From assembly GCF_003351345.1 (NCBI RefSeq), contig NZ_QQTO01000021.1:248001-312000 (forward strand): a stretch of DNA of 64,000 bases, in the 5' to 3' direction. Positions 9,182 to 18,411 of the stretch are shown piece by piece. The DNA comes from Allobosea caraganae. GTDB lineage: Bacteria; Pseudomonadota; Alphaproteobacteria; Rhizobiales; Beijerinckiaceae. Both the position numbers and the translations under genes were made by a program. A model generated the notes under the pieces. The model made no database searches and was not told the origin of the DNA. It saw only the letters and a program-made list of their open reading frames with translations. Within the stretch, counting starts at the first letter, position 1; each line of letters starts with the position of its first letter.

Positions 9182-11638
9182 ATGAAGCAGCCGATCGATC
9201 TGGAACGGGAACGCTGGATCAAGGTCCGCGCGCTGTTCGACGATCTGGTCGAACTCGCCCCCGCCGAGCGCCAGGTGGCGCTGGCGCGCTCGATCCTGCC
9301 GCGGGAATTGCTTGATGAGGCACGGGCGTTGCTGGCCGCTGCCGATAGCGCGGGTGATTTCCTCGAGCGCGGCGGCGCGACCGGGCTGACGGGCGGGGTG
9401 GCGGCTACGCCGGGCTACCAGTCGCTTGCTTCCGGTGCGCGGGTCGGCGCCTTCCGCGTGGAGGCGCTGATCGGGCGGGGCGGGCAGGGCGAGGTCTATC
9501 GCGCCGCCCGCGCCGACGGGCAGTTCGAGCAGGTCGTCGCGCTCAAGCTGCTGCGCCCGGAGGCCGCCGACCATGTCGAGCGCTTCCGGACGGAGCGGCA
9601 GATCCTCGCCGGGCTGGAGCATCCCGCCATCGCGCGCCTGATCGACGGCGGCACTGCGCCGGACGGGCGGCCCTATCTGGCGATGGAGTTCGTCGACGGC
9701 GCGCCGATCACGACCTATTGCGCGGCGGGGCGGCTCGGCCTCAAGGCGCGGCTCAGGCTGTTCCAGACCGTCTGCGCCGCGGTGGCCTATGCCCACCGCA
9801 ACCTGATCGTCCACCGCGACCTGAAGCCCGGCAATGTGCTGGTGACGCCGGAGGGGCAGGTCAAGCTGCTCGATTTCGGCGTGGCGCATATCCTGGCCGA
9901 AACCGGCAATGAGGCGCTGACGCAGGCGATCCTGACGCCGGATTATGCCGCGCCCGAGCAGTTCGAGGGCCGCCGGCCAACCACAGCCACGGACATCTAC
10001 GCGCTCGGCGGCATCCTGTTCGAGTTGTTGACCGGCCGCTCGCCCTGGCGGCTCCGGGACACGCCCTTCGCCGGAGCCCTGCGCATCATGCAGGACGCGC
10101 CGCCGCAGCCGAGCAAGGTCATGGCCCGGCAGGAGGCCCCGCCCGTGCCGGGCGAGCAGGTGCGCGGCGATCTCGACGTCATCATCCAGAAGGCGATGCG
10201 CTACGAGCCGGAGGCGCGCTACGAGAGCGTCGCGGCCTTGTCGGAGGATATCGAGCGGCATCTGGTCTTCCTGCCGGTCGCGGCGCGGGCGGGCGATTTC
10301 GGCTACCGGGCCCGGCGCTTCCTGCGCCGCAATCGCGGCCGGCTGCTGGCGGCGACGGCAGTCATGGTCGTGCTGGCGGGCGGCGTCGGCGGCGTGCTCT
10401 GGCAGGCGGGGAAGGCGCGGGCGGCGCGGCAGAGCGCCATCATCGAAAGCGAGCGGGCCTCCGCCGTGCGCGACTATGTCATGCTGCTGCTGCGCACGGC
10501 CTCGAGCGCCGGCGGCCCGAGCTTCGCCACTGCCAAGCAGGTGCTGGACGCCACCGCCGCGCAACTCGGGCGCGAGGCGAATGGCGGCTCCGTGACGCTG
10601 CTCGGCACGCTCGGCGAGCTCTATGCCGAGCTCGACGATTTCAACGCCGCTGCCCCGCTGCTCGAGCGCTACATCGCCATCGCAGAGCGCAACGGCGACG
10701 GGTGGGCCTTGGCCAATGCGCGCCAGACGCTCGCGGCCGTCTCGGTTCGCCGGGGACAGCTCGACCAGGCCGCGGCGCTGCTTGGCCAGGCCAAGGCGTT
10801 CTGGGCTGGGGACGCCGGCGCCTATGCCAGGGAACAGGCCGAGGCCGCCGGGATCGAGGCCGGCTTGCTGCGCGAGCGCAGCCAGCGCGACGAGGCGATA
10901 GCGCTACTGCGCGGCGCGATCTCGCGCCTGTCGGCTCTGCTCGGCGAGGGCGGCGACGGCATCGCGACGCTGCATCACAATCTCGGCGTCCATCTGCTCG
11001 AAGCCGGCCGGCGGGACGAGGCCGAGGCCAGCCTCAAGACGGCGCAGCACTTGCTGGAGCAGCAGGGGCGGACGCGCTCGGCGACCGGCATCGGCGTGAT
11101 GAACAACCGCGCCGCGATCGCCTTCCAGCGCGGCGACGTCGCAGCGGCGGAAGGGATGTGGCGCGAGGTGATCGCGCTGCGGCGCGAGCTCTACGGCCCC
11201 TCGATCGCGCTTGCGGCGTTGCAGCTCAATCTCGGCCGCCTGCTGCTGACGACGGGGCGGGCGGAAGAGGCCTTGCCGGTTCTCGAAGAGGCATTGGCGA
11301 TCGGCACGGCCTTTGCCGGCGAGACGAGCCCGGTGACGATCATGCTGCGCCAGAGCCGGGGGCTCGGCCTGCTGGTGCGCGATCGCGATGGCGAGGCGGC
11401 AGTCGAGATCGACAAGGCGCTGGCGGCCTCAGCCCAAGCCTTCGGCGCGCAGCACATCTATTACGGCATGGCGCTCTCGGTGCGGGCGCAGCTCTATTTG
11501 CGGGCCGCCGACTGGACTCGGGCCAGGGCCGATATCGATGCGTCCGAAGCGATCCTCGACAGGGCCGGGCCGGCTGGTGCGGTCCATCTGGTCGAGGTCA
11601 GGAAGCTGCGCGAGATCCTGGAGCAGAACGCCAAATAA
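9182..11638 (+). CDS. Membrane Ser/Thr protein kinase with C-terminal TPR-like region
   Basis: Hanks-type (PknB-like) kinase of about 818 residues. The Gly-rich loop is GRGGQGEVYRA near residue 98, the ATP lysine is in VALKLL, the catalytic loop HRDLKPGNVL is near residue 211, DFGVA near 231, and the activation/APE segment is TPDYAAPEQF. One transmembrane helix near residues 387-408 puts the C-terminal 400 residues outside the cytoplasm. That part is a run of helical TPR-like repeats rich in Leu-Gly-Glu-Ala. An ECF sigma gene is convergent directly downstream; kinase plus this ECF type is a recurrent pairing, so the kinase may sense an envelope signal and act on the sigma factor. I chose the ATG with GGGA five bases upstream; ATGs 6, 27 and 36 bases earlier are alternatives. 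Confidence 0.88.
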   Translation: MKQPIDLERERWIKVRALFDDLVELAPAERQVALARSILPRELLDEARALLAAADSAGDFLERGGATGLTGGVAATPGYQSLASGARVGAFRVEALIGRGGQGEVYRAARADGQFEQVVALKLLRPEAADHVERFRTERQILAGLEHPAIARLIDGGTAPDGRPYLAMEFVDGAPITTYCAAGRLGLKARLRLFQTVCAAVAYAHRNLIVHRDLKPGNVLVTPEGQVKLLDFGVAHILAETGNEALTQAILTPDYAAPEQFEGRRPTTATDIYALGGILFELLTGRSPWRLRDTPFAGALRIMQDAPPQPSKVMARQEAPPVPGEQVRGDLDVIIQKAMRYEPEARYESVAALSEDIERHLVFLPVAARAGDFGYRARRFLRRNRGRLLAATAVMVVLAGGVGGVLWQAGKARAARQSAIIESERASAVRDYVMLLLRTASSAGGPSFATAKQVLDATAAQLGREANGGSVTLLGTLGELYAELDDFNAAAPLLERYIAIAERNGDGWALANARQTLAAVSVRRGQLDQAAALLGQAKAFWAGDAGAYAREQAEAAGIEAGLLRERSQRDEAIALLRGAISRLSALLGEGGDGIATLHHNLGVHLLEAGRRDEAEASLKTAQHLLEQQGRTRSATGIGVMNNRAAIAFQRGDVAAAEGMWREVIALRRELYGPSIALAALQLNLGRLLLTTGRAEEALPVLEEALAIGTAFAGETSPVTIMLRQSRGLGLLVRDRDGEAAVEIDKALAASAQAFGAQHIYYGMALSVRAQLYLRAADWTRARADIDASEAILDRAGPAGAVHLVEVRKLREILEQNAK

Positions 11639-11647
11639 GCCGGCGGT

Positions 11648-12214
11648 TCAGCCGCCCTGAAGCTCGCGGAAGAGCCAGGCCTTGGCCTGGAGCCAGTCGC
11701 GCCGGACGGTGCGGGCGCTGATGCCGAGGATGCGCGCCGTCTCCTCCTCGCTGTAGCCGGCGAAGAAGCGGCACTCGACCACCTTCACCAGCCGCTCGTC
11801 GACCTGCTCCAGCGCGGCGAGCGCGTCGCTGATCCTGACGACGTCGCCATCGTCGACCTCAGGCAGCTCGTCATGCTCCTCGTCGAGCGGTACGGCCCTG
11901 ATGCCGTCGCCGCGCTTGCGGCTCAGGCGGGCGCGGGCTGCGTCGACCAGGACATGGCGCATCGCGGTTGCGGCGCTGGCGAGGAAATGCTCCTCGCTGT
12001 TCCAGCCGCGGCTCTGGCGCAGCTTCAGGTAGCTCTCGCTGATCAGCGCCGTGGTCTGCAAGGTCGCGGGGCGGCCGGCCCGCAGCCGCTCGCGATGGGC
12101 GATTGTGTGAAGTACGTCATAGAGCGAGCGCGTCAGGTGGTCGAGTTGTAGCGGCGGGGCCGGCGCTGCGCCGTCTCCGTGGGGCTGATCCGGGTCGACA
12201 TGATCCTGAGCCAT
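11648..12214 (-). CDS. ECF-type RNA polymerase sigma factor (kinase-linked family)
   Basis: Sigma-70 family, ECF group, 188 residues. The region-2 equivalent is LYDVLHTIAHRERLRAG...TLQTTALISESYLKL. The region-4 helix-turn-helix is FFAGYSEEETARILGISART, followed by VRRDWLQAKAWL. The TALxxExYLxL and HFLASAATAMRHVLVDAARA motifs mark the Sigma70_ECF (PF07638-like) family, whose members commonly neighbour Ser/Thr kinases, as here. No anti-sigma gene is visible nearby, which fits control by phosphorylation rather than by an anti-sigma factor. Its regulon cannot be read from the window. Confidence 0.88.
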   Translation of the reverse strand: MAQDHVDPDQPHGDGAAPAPPLQLDHLTRSLYDVLHTIAHRERLRAGRPATLQTTALISESYLKLRQSRGWNSEEHFLASAATAMRHVLVDAARARLSRKRGDGIRAVPLDEEHDELPEVDDGDVVRISDALAALEQVDERLVKVVECRFFAGYSEEETARILGISARTVRRDWLQAKAWLFRELQGG

Positions 12215-12343
12215 GCCCGCAGCCTAGCCGAGGCGTACGCCCATGACCAAGCAAGGTGCTCAAAGAAATTATTTTCGAATGTCCGAAACCGGATGCCGTT
12301 CTCGTGAAACCAACCAGGAGACACTGCAGCACGGGAACGGCCA

Positions 12344-12970
12344 ATGACACTCGCAATCGATTTCGGGCCACGGCATGAGGCCCACTTCACCACCGCCCGG
12401 CCCACACGCCACAGCAATGACGACGCGGTCAGCGACGGAACGGCGGTGTTCCTGGTCACCGAGGACCTGCGCATCCTCTCGCGCAACCGCGATGCGACGC
12501 GCCTGACGGGCGAAGGCATCGTCGGGGACGACCGGTTCAGCACCCGCAGCGCGAACTTCAACGCCCGGCTCCAGGGCTGGATGCGGCGCAACAAGGCCGG
12601 CGCGATGATGCCGGAGCTGCGGCTGGCGCTGGAGACGCGCAGCGAGCGGGTCCTGGCCGTCAGCGTCACGCCGATCGGCGCCTTCGCCGACGAGACCAGG
12701 TCGATCTTCGCCATCGTCGTCCGCGATCACAGCCGGGCGATCCGCTCCAGCATCGCCGCGATCAAGGTCTTCCACGGACTGACCCCGAGCGAGGCCAAGA
12801 TGCTCGGCCTGGTCTGCGAGGGGCTCGACACGATCGCCGCCAGCGAGCGGCTCGGCATCGCCAAGACGACGGCGCGCACCCATCTGCAGCGGCTCTTCGC
12901 CAAGACCGGCACGACGCGACAGAGCGAGCTCGTCCATTTCGTCGTCAGCTTCGTTCCCGGCGCGGAATAG
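12344..12970 (+). CDS. LuxR-family HTH transcriptional regulator
   Basis: A 208-residue regulator with a C-terminal LuxR-type helix-turn-helix (LTPSEAKMLGLVCEGLDTIA, then TTARTHLQRLFAKTGTTRQSE). The N-terminal 130 residues resemble a reduced PAS-like sensor (VFLVTEDLRILSRNRDATRL). It resembles the C-terminal half of the LuxR/PAS regulator at 2.7-3.9 kb, but the two are clearly different proteins. GGGA sits about eight bases before the ATG. It is divergent from the ECF sigma gene with about 130 bases between, so the regulators may share a control region. Confidence 0.82.
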   Translation: MTLAIDFGPRHEAHFTTARPTRHSNDDAVSDGTAVFLVTEDLRILSRNRDATRLTGEGIVGDDRFSTRSANFNARLQGWMRRNKAGAMMPELRLALETRSERVLAVSVTPIGAFADETRSIFAIVVRDHSRAIRSSIAAIKVFHGLTPSEAKMLGLVCEGLDTIAASERLGIAKTTARTHLQRLFAKTGTTRQSELVHFVVSFVPGAE

Positions 12971-12997
12971 CGCTGGCCGGCCGCGCCGAACTGCCGT

Positions 12998-13849
12998 TTA
13001 GGCCGCCAGCTCCGGCGGGCAGGGCGGCATCTCGCGCAGGAAGCGGTAGCGGCCATGCTGCTTGATGGCGTCGAGGTCGTGCGAGACGATGCCTTGCGGC
13101 CGGACGATCTCGACGCCGACATGGTCGCCATCGAAATCCAGCACGGCGAAGCCGCAGCGCGCGTCACCGTCGAGACCACGCCCGCCGGAGAAGGCGAGCG
13201 AAGGCAGCCAGAGATGGCGCAGGCCATCGATGCTGCGGTCGCGGTGCTTGTGCAGGTGGCCGCTGACGACCAGCCGGATATCGGCCCGGCACAGGCGCTG
13301 CACCAACTCGCCGCGCGGCGCCGGGCCGAGCGATGCGATGCTCGGCAAGGCCTCGTCCGGGCTTTCGACGAAGAGCGGCTTGTGCAGCACGAGCCCGACC
13401 CGGTCGCCCCTGCTCTCCGCGAGCATCGCGTCGAGCCAGTCGTTCTGCTCGGCCTCGCGGGCGAGGCCGGAGCCGAAGAGTTGGGCGTTGACGCCGAGCA
13501 GGGTCCAGCCGTCCAGGCGGAAGCGCCAGCGGTCGGCGCCGATGAAGGTGTCCCAGCGCGCGAGGCGGGCTTCGTTGACGATCTGGTTCGGGTCCTGGCC
13601 CGGCGGCTCGTCGCCGATATCGTGATTGCCGGGCAAGGGCAGCACGGTGCCCGGCAGCAGGGCCAGCGCCGTGGCGGCGAATGCCATCTCGGCGTCGCTG
13701 TCGGGCCCGTCGATGCAGAGGTCGCCGTTGACGATGGTGCAGGCGGCGTCGACCCGGGCGGCGGCGTCGCGGGCGAGCAGCCAGTTCTGCCAGAAGAAGC
13801 CGTGGGTCGGCGAGAGGTGCGGGTCGGAGAGGAAGACGACGCGGGTCAT
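12998..13849 (-). CDS. Metallophosphoesterase
   Basis: Calcineurin-like phosphoesterase of about 283 residues, with the ordered metal-binding motifs SDPHLS (residue 7), NGDLC, PGNHD, HKPLF and SGHLHKH. It hydrolyses a phosphomono- or diester; the cAMP-phosphodiesterase (CpdA) branch is one option but is not proven. No signal peptide, so cytosolic. Its ATG overlaps the stop codon of the upstream binding-protein gene by four bases (ATGA). That fixes the start and suggests co-translation with a transport function, for example processing of an imported phosphorylated compound. Confidence 0.87.
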   Translation of the reverse strand: MTRVVFLSDPHLSPTHGFFWQNWLLARDAAARVDAACTIVNGDLCIDGPDSDAEMAFAATALALLPGTVLPLPGNHDIGDEPPGQDPNQIVNEARLARWDTFIGADRWRFRLDGWTLLGVNAQLFGSGLAREAEQNDWLDAMLAESRGDRVGLVLHKPLFVESPDEALPSIASLGPAPRGELVQRLCRADIRLVVSGHLHKHRDRSIDGLRHLWLPSLAFSGGRGLDGDARCGFAVLDFDGDHVGVEIVRPQGIVSHDLDAIKQHGRYRFLREMPPCPPELAA

Positions 13850-15396
13850 GCGAAGCTCAGGTTGTAAGAGCGGAAATCCATGTAGTAGAGCGGGTAGTGC
13901 GTCCACTTCACGGCCCGGCGCTTGGCGAAGTATTCGCGTACGGGATAGAGGATGAGGGCCGGCGCCTCGGCCTCGTATTCGTCGAGCAGGCGCAGCCAGA
14001 GCCGCTTGCGCTCGGCCGGCTCGGTCGCGAGGCGCAATTCGTCGCTGATCGCGTTGAAGGTCGTCGGCCGCCAGAAGCCGGATTTCTGGATGAAGTAGTC
14101 CTTCGCCATGTGCACCAGCAGCCCGCCGCCGAGCGGGTCGGGGAAGCGGAAGGCGATCGAGGTCGGCCGGACGTCGGCGCCGGGGTTCACGACCTGCGAC
14201 AGGTTCTCCATCGTCTCCAGCCGGCTCTTGACGCCAACGGCCTCCCACATCTGCTGGATGACCTGCACGGCCAGCAGCATCTGGAGGTAGTAGCCGGGCG
14301 TGATCCGGATCACGATCTCCTGGCCGCCATAGCCCGCCTGCTTGAGCAGGGCGCGGGCGCGCTCGGGATCATAGGTGAAGCCGCGGCGGTCGGCATCGTA
14401 GAGCGCGCCGAACGAGGGCGTCTGCAGCGCCGCCATGCGCTTGAACTCCGGCCCCCAGAGCGACTGGCCGAGCGTGTCGTAGTCGACCGCATAGTTCAGC
14501 GCCTGCCGGACGCGGGCATCCTGCAGCACCGGGTTGCGGGTGTCGTAATAGAGGATATGGGCGAATTCGAGCGGCACATCGACCGCTTCCAGCGTCTTGT
14601 GGCCGGCGAGCGTCTGCGCCTGCTCGGGCAGGAGGTTGGTGATCAGGTCGTAATCGCCGGCATGCAAACCGGCGAGCCGGCTCGACGCCTCCGGCACCAC
14701 GGTGAAGACGATCTGACGCAGGGGCGGCTTGCCCATCCAGTACTCGTCATGGCTTTCGAGCACGGCGCGCTGGTCGCGCTGGAACGAGGCGAGGCGGTAG
14801 GGGCCGCTGCCGACCGGCTTCTGGCGCAGGCCGGCCTGGCCCTGCTCGTTGTAGAACTTGGCCGAATGGATCCAGCCGCCATAGGCGGCGAGGCGCTGCG
14901 GCATCACCACGTCGGGCGTCTTGGTGCGGAACAGGACGGTGTCGCGCGATTCGGCTTCGACGCCGGCGAGATGGCCAAAATTGATCCGGCCCTCATGGTG
15001 CTGGACCTGCGGGCCATACATGCGCTCGGGCGAGAAGGTCGAGAGCACGTCGTCGGCCGAGAGCACGGTGCCGTCATGCATGCGCACGTCGCCGCGGAGC
15101 TTGACCTCCCAGGTCAGCGGATCGCGCTGGCGCAAGGAGGTGGCGAGATGCGGCACGAGATGCTGGCCGCCCTCCTTGGCCTCCTTCAGGAAGTCGCGGC
15201 GCCAGAGCGTGTCGAAGACGTTGTCGGTGACGCGCAGGCCGACATTGGAGATCGCTTCGAGCGGCTCCAGCGTCGCAGGCAGCGCCTGGACGGCGACGCG
15301 CAGGACAGGACGCGTATCGCTCTGCGCCCGCGCCAGCCGGGGCAGGAAGGCAGGGGCGGCGAGGCCGGCGGCCAGGACGTGACGACGGGTGACCAT
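13846..15396 (-). CDS. ABC transporter substrate-binding protein, family 5 (peptide/nickel type)
   Basis: Periplasmic solute-binding protein of the oligopeptide/dipeptide/nickel family (SBP_bac_5), 516 residues. The N-terminus is a Tat-type signal (TRRHVLAAGLAAPAFL, cleavage after ARA near residue 24). The body follows the family order: LEPLEAISNVG start, LTWEVKLRGDVRMHDG, then VGSGPYRLASFQRD. No permease or ATPase gene lies beside it; the downstream gene is a metallophosphoesterase with a four-base overlap. It may use the transporter whose ATPase opens the window, but that link is inference. Ligand unknown. Confidence 0.9.
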   Translation of the reverse strand: MVTRRHVLAAGLAAPAFLPRLARAQSDTRPVLRVAVQALPATLEPLEAISNVGLRVTDNVFDTLWRRDFLKEAKEGGQHLVPHLATSLRQRDPLTWEVKLRGDVRMHDGTVLSADDVLSTFSPERMYGPQVQHHEGRINFGHLAGVEAESRDTVLFRTKTPDVVMPQRLAAYGGWIHSAKFYNEQGQAGLRQKPVGSGPYRLASFQRDQRAVLESHDEYWMGKPPLRQIVFTVVPEASSRLAGLHAGDYDLITNLLPEQAQTLAGHKTLEAVDVPLEFAHILYYDTRNPVLQDARVRQALNYAVDYDTLGQSLWGPEFKRMAALQTPSFGALYDADRRGFTYDPERARALLKQAGYGGQEIVIRITPGYYLQMLLAVQVIQQMWEAVGVKSRLETMENLSQVVNPGADVRPTSIAFRFPDPLGGGLLVHMAKDYFIQKSGFWRPTTFNAISDELRLATEPAERKRLWLRLLDEYEAEAPALILYPVREYFAKRRAVKWTHYPLYYMDFRSYNLSFA

Positions 15397-15502
15397 GGCA
15401 GGCGCTCCTAGCGGGAGCGCGTTCCATGATCCCCGGCCGTTACAGCGCCATGACGAGTTTCGGACCTTTTGGAAACAGAGCCCTTACCCAGAGGAGCCTC
15501 CC

Positions 15503-15593
15503 CCGTCATTGCGAGCGCAGCGAAGCAATCCAGGGGGTCTCGCTCGCGCAATCCCCCTGGGTTGCTTCGTCGCTGCGCTCCTCGCAATGACGG
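15503..15593. repeat. Intergenic palindromic repeat, family 1 (copy a)
   Basis: Long imperfect inverted repeat: the left arm starts CCGTCATTGCGAG, the right arm ends CTCGCAATGACGG, with a CCAGGGGG/CCCCCTGG inner stem. The same family recurs at 20320-20406. It lies just past the stop codon of the IlvD/Edd gene. Elements of this type are common between genes in Hyphomicrobiales; here it may also end transcription. Confidence 0.8.
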
Positions 15594-15604
15594 AGGTGGC
15601 GGGC

Positions 15605-17335
15605 CTAGTGAATCTCAGGCTCGGCGATCTTGGCGGTGCCTTCGAGATAGTCGAAGTCGCAGCCCTTGTCGGCCTGCTGGATATGGGCGGCCGACATCTT
15701 GCCGTAGCCGCGGGCATAGTCGCGGTTCGGCGGCGACCATTTGGCCAGCCGCGCGGCGATCTCGGCGTCGCTGAGCTCGACCGAGATGCCGCGCGCCTCG
15801 ACATCGACCGCGATGATGTCGCCGGTCTGCACTGCTGCGAGCGGGCCCTTGATATAGGCCTCCGGCGCGACGTGGAGCACGCAGGCGCCGTAGCTGGTGC
15901 CGGACATGCGGGCGTCGGAGATGCGCAGCATGTCGCGCACGCCCTGCTTCAAGAGCTTCTTCGGGATCGGCAGCATGCCCCATTCCGGCATGCCGGGGCC
16001 GCCGACCGGGCCGCAATTCTTCAGCACCATGATGTGGTCGGCGGTGACGTCGAGGTTCTCGTCGTTCACGGCGCGCATCATCGCGTCGTAATCCTCGAAG
16101 ACCAGGGCCGGCCCGCGATGCTTGAGCAGGCGCGGCTCGGCGGCCGAGGGCTTGATGACGCAGCCATTGGGGGCGAGGTTGCCCTTGAGCACGGCAAGCC
16201 CGTTCTCGGTCGAGATTGCGCGGTCGAGCGGGCGGATGACGTTGTCGTCATAGACCTTGGCGAGCGCGATGGTCTCGGCGATCGGCTTTCCCGTCACCGT
16301 CATAGCGTCGGTGTGGAGCTTGCTCTCGAGCTGCTTCAGCAGCGCGGGCAGGCCGCCGGCATAGAAGAAATCCTCCATCAGGAATTCGCCGGAGGGCCGC
16401 AGGTTGGCGATCACCGGCACCGTGCGCGAGAACGTGTCGAAATCATCAGGCGTCAGCGGCACGCCGGCGCGGCCGGCCATCGCGACGAGGTGGATGATCG
16501 CGTTGGTCGAGCCGGCGACCGCCATATGGACGGTGAGCGCGTTCTCGAAGCTCTTGCGGCTGAGGATGCGGTCGGGCGTCAGGTCTTCCCAGACCATCTC
16601 GACGATGCGCTTGCCGGCGGCCGCGGCCATGCGCGGGTGGGCGGCGTCGGCGGCGGGGATGGCGGAGGCGCCGGGCAGGGTGAGGCCCAGGACCTCGGCG
16701 TGGCTCATCATGGTTGCGGCCGTGCCCATCACCATGCAGGTGCCGTAGGAGCGGGCGATGCCGCTCTCCATGTCGCGCCACTGGCCGTCGGTGATGTTGC
16801 CGGCCTCCTTCTCGGCCCAGTACTTCCAGACGTCGGCGCCGGAGCCGAGCACCTTGCCGGCCCAGTTGCCGCGCAGCATTGGCCCGGCCGGCACGAAGAT
16901 GAAGGGCAGGCCGGCGCTGCAGGCTCCCATGATCAGGGCCGGCGTGGACTTGTCGCAACCGCCGAGCAGCACCGCGCCGTCGAGCGGGTGGGAGCGGATC
17001 GATTCCTCCGTCTCCATCGCCAGGAAGTTGCGATAGAGCATGGTCGTCGGCTTCTGGTACTGCTCCGAGGCCGACATCACGGGTATCTCGACCGGGAAGC
17101 CACCCGCCGCCCAGACCGCGCGCTTCACCGCCTCGGCGCGGTCGCGCAGATGGGTGTGGCAGGGGTTGATCTCGGACCAGGTGTTGATGATGCCGATGAC
17201 CGGCTTGCCCATGAACTCCTCATGGTTGAAGCCCATCTGCAGCGCCCGCGAGCGATGGCCGAAGGAGCGCAGGTCGCTGGCGCCGAACCAGCGGAAGCTG
17301 CGCAGGGTCTCGGGCGTCTTGCGGGGATGGGTCAT
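15605..17335 (-). CDS. IlvD/Edd-family sugar acid dehydratase (L-arabinonate dehydratase-like)
   Basis: Fe-S dehydratase that removes water from an aldonic acid to give a 2-keto-3-deoxy acid. It is 576 residues from the ATG that has AGGA eight bases upstream; a longer reading would add 24 residues of repeat-derived sequence. Cluster cysteines are C59 (NPCHTH), C127 (GGCDKS, with K129) and C200 (YGTCMVMG), the same numbers I recall for the [2Fe-2S] L-arabinonate dehydratase of Rhizobium. That favours a pentonate/hexonate dehydratase over true IlvD. Downstream in the same direction nothing follows; upstream genes on this strand are a DapA-type lyase and a GntR regulator, which fits a sugar acid pathway. 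Exact substrate uncertain. Confidence 0.88.
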   Translation of the reverse strand: MTHPRKTPETLRSFRWFGASDLRSFGHRSRALQMGFNHEEFMGKPVIGIINTWSEINPCHTHLRDRAEAVKRAVWAAGGFPVEIPVMSASEQYQKPTTMLYRNFLAMETEESIRSHPLDGAVLLGGCDKSTPALIMGACSAGLPFIFVPAGPMLRGNWAGKVLGSGADVWKYWAEKEAGNITDGQWRDMESGIARSYGTCMVMGTAATMMSHAEVLGLTLPGASAIPAADAAHPRMAAAAGKRIVEMVWEDLTPDRILSRKSFENALTVHMAVAGSTNAIIHLVAMAGRAGVPLTPDDFDTFSRTVPVIANLRPSGEFLMEDFFYAGGLPALLKQLESKLHTDAMTVTGKPIAETIALAKVYDDNVIRPLDRAISTENGLAVLKGNLAPNGCVIKPSAAEPRLLKHRGPALVFEDYDAMMRAVNDENLDVTADHIMVLKNCGPVGGPGMPEWGMLPIPKKLLKQGVRDMLRISDARMSGTSYGACVLHVAPEAYIKGPLAAVQTGDIIAVDVEARGISVELSDAEIAARLAKWSPPNRDYARGYGKMSAAHIQQADKGCDFDYLEGTAKIAEPEIH

Positions 17336-17364
17336 CGGCGGTTCCTCATTGGTCTTATTCGAGA

Positions 17365-17470
17365 CGTCATCCCGGACGGAGCGAAGCGGAGCTCCGGGAT
17401 CCATCATAGAGCACTGCGCTTTACGATGGATCCCGGAGCGGCGCCGCTAAAGCGGCTGTCCGGGATGACG
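17365..17470. repeat. Intergenic palindromic repeat, family 2
   Basis: Inverted repeat with arms CGTCATCCCGGA and TCCGGGATGACG and inner arms CTCCGGGATCCATC / GATGGATCCCGGAG. It fills the space between the DapA-type and IlvD/Edd-type genes, both on the minus strand. Different sequence from the 15.5/20.3 kb family. It may fold in the mRNA and affect expression of the downstream dehydratase. Confidence 0.75.
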
Positions 17471-17493
17471 GCGCGGGTGATGGAAAGTGGCGC

Positions 17494-18411
17494 CTATTCC
17501 GCCGCCGCGCGCTGGGCGCTCCAGCCGGCGACGATGCGGCGCAGTTCGGTGCGCTCGCCCTCGTTCAGCTCGGGCAGGCCGGGCAGGCGCACCGGGCCGA
17601 CCGGGGTACCGAGCAGGCCGAGCGCCTCCTTGACCACCGTGACGTTGGCGCCGTTGCCGTATTTGGTGCGCATGGTCTCGAAGCCGGCGATCTCGCTGAC
17701 CAAAGCACGGGCGCGGTCGTAGTCGTTCTTCTCCAGCGCCTGCCAGATCGCCAGCGAGCGCTCCGGCGCGACGTTGACGAGGCCGGAGGTGAAGCCCCGC
17801 GCTCCGAGCGCGTGGAAGGGCGCGGCCCAGCCCTCGGCGAGGCCGCAGATCCAGTTAGCGCTGGTGCCCTCGGTGGCGCGGACGCATTCGGCCAGCAGCA
17901 TGACGTTGGTCGAGGCGAACTTGACGCCGGCGACGTTGGCATGGGTCGCGACGCGGGTGAGGTCCTTCACGCCGATCGCGTCCGAGCGGATATAGGCGAC
18001 GACGGGTACGTCGAGCGCCTCGGCGATGGCGATGATGTAGTCGGCCTGCGATTGCGGCGCGGCGAAGGGGTCGAGCGGGTGATGCACCATCACCGCGTCG
18101 CAGCCGGCCCTGGCGGCGAGCTTGCCGGTCGCGACCGCCTCGCGCAGGGAGCGGCCGATGCCGGCCGTGACCAGCGCCTTGCCGGCGGCGGCCTCGGCCG
18201 CGACGGCGTGGCTGCGCACGACCTCGTCGGTGGTCATCGGATAGAACTCGCCGGTATTGCCGGCGGAGACGATGTTGTGGATGCCGGCCTCGGCGATGCG
18301 CCGGACGATCTTGCCGGTGACGGTCCAGTCGGCCTCGCCGTCACTGCCCCAGGCGGTGACGTGCACGCCGGAAATGCCGCGCAAAGCGCTACGCACGCGA
18401 TCATTCGTCAT
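17494..18411 (-). CDS. Dihydrodipicolinate synthase (DapA)-family lyase/dehydratase
   Basis: Class I aldolase-type TIM barrel of 305 residues. The Schiff-base lysine is K164 (VAGVKFAST), the catalytic tyrosine is Y140 (VVAYIRSD), and the pyruvate-binding loop GNTGEFYPM is at residues 51-59. In a sugar acid cassette this family splits or dehydrates 2-keto-3-deoxy acids (KDG aldolase, L-KDA dehydratase or 5-dehydro-4-deoxyglucarate dehydratase) rather than making lysine. The ATG overlaps the end of the upstream GntR gene by 11 bases, and the IlvD/Edd dehydratase follows on the same strand. This supports a two-step pathway: dehydration, then cleavage or second dehydration. Confidence 0.87.
   Translation of the reverse strand: MTNDRVRSALRGISGVHVTAWGSDGEADWTVTGKIVRRIAEAGIHNIVSAGNTGEFYPMTTDEVVRSHAVAAEAAAGKALVTAGIGRSLREAVATGKLAARAGCDAVMVHHPLDPFAAPQSQADYIIAIAEALDVPVVAYIRSDAIGVKDLTRVATHANVAGVKFASTNVMLLAECVRATEGTSANWICGLAEGWAAPFHALGARGFTSGLVNVAPERSLAIWQALEKNDYDRARALVSEIAGFETMRTKYGNGANVTVVKEALGLLGTPVGPVRLPGLPELNEGERTELRRIVAGWSAQRAAAE

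Noticed and set aside
15389-17722. A 777-codon plus-strand frame
   Set aside because: Antisense to the IlvD/Edd gene, which has all catalytic cysteines; the frame also runs through a palindromic repeat.
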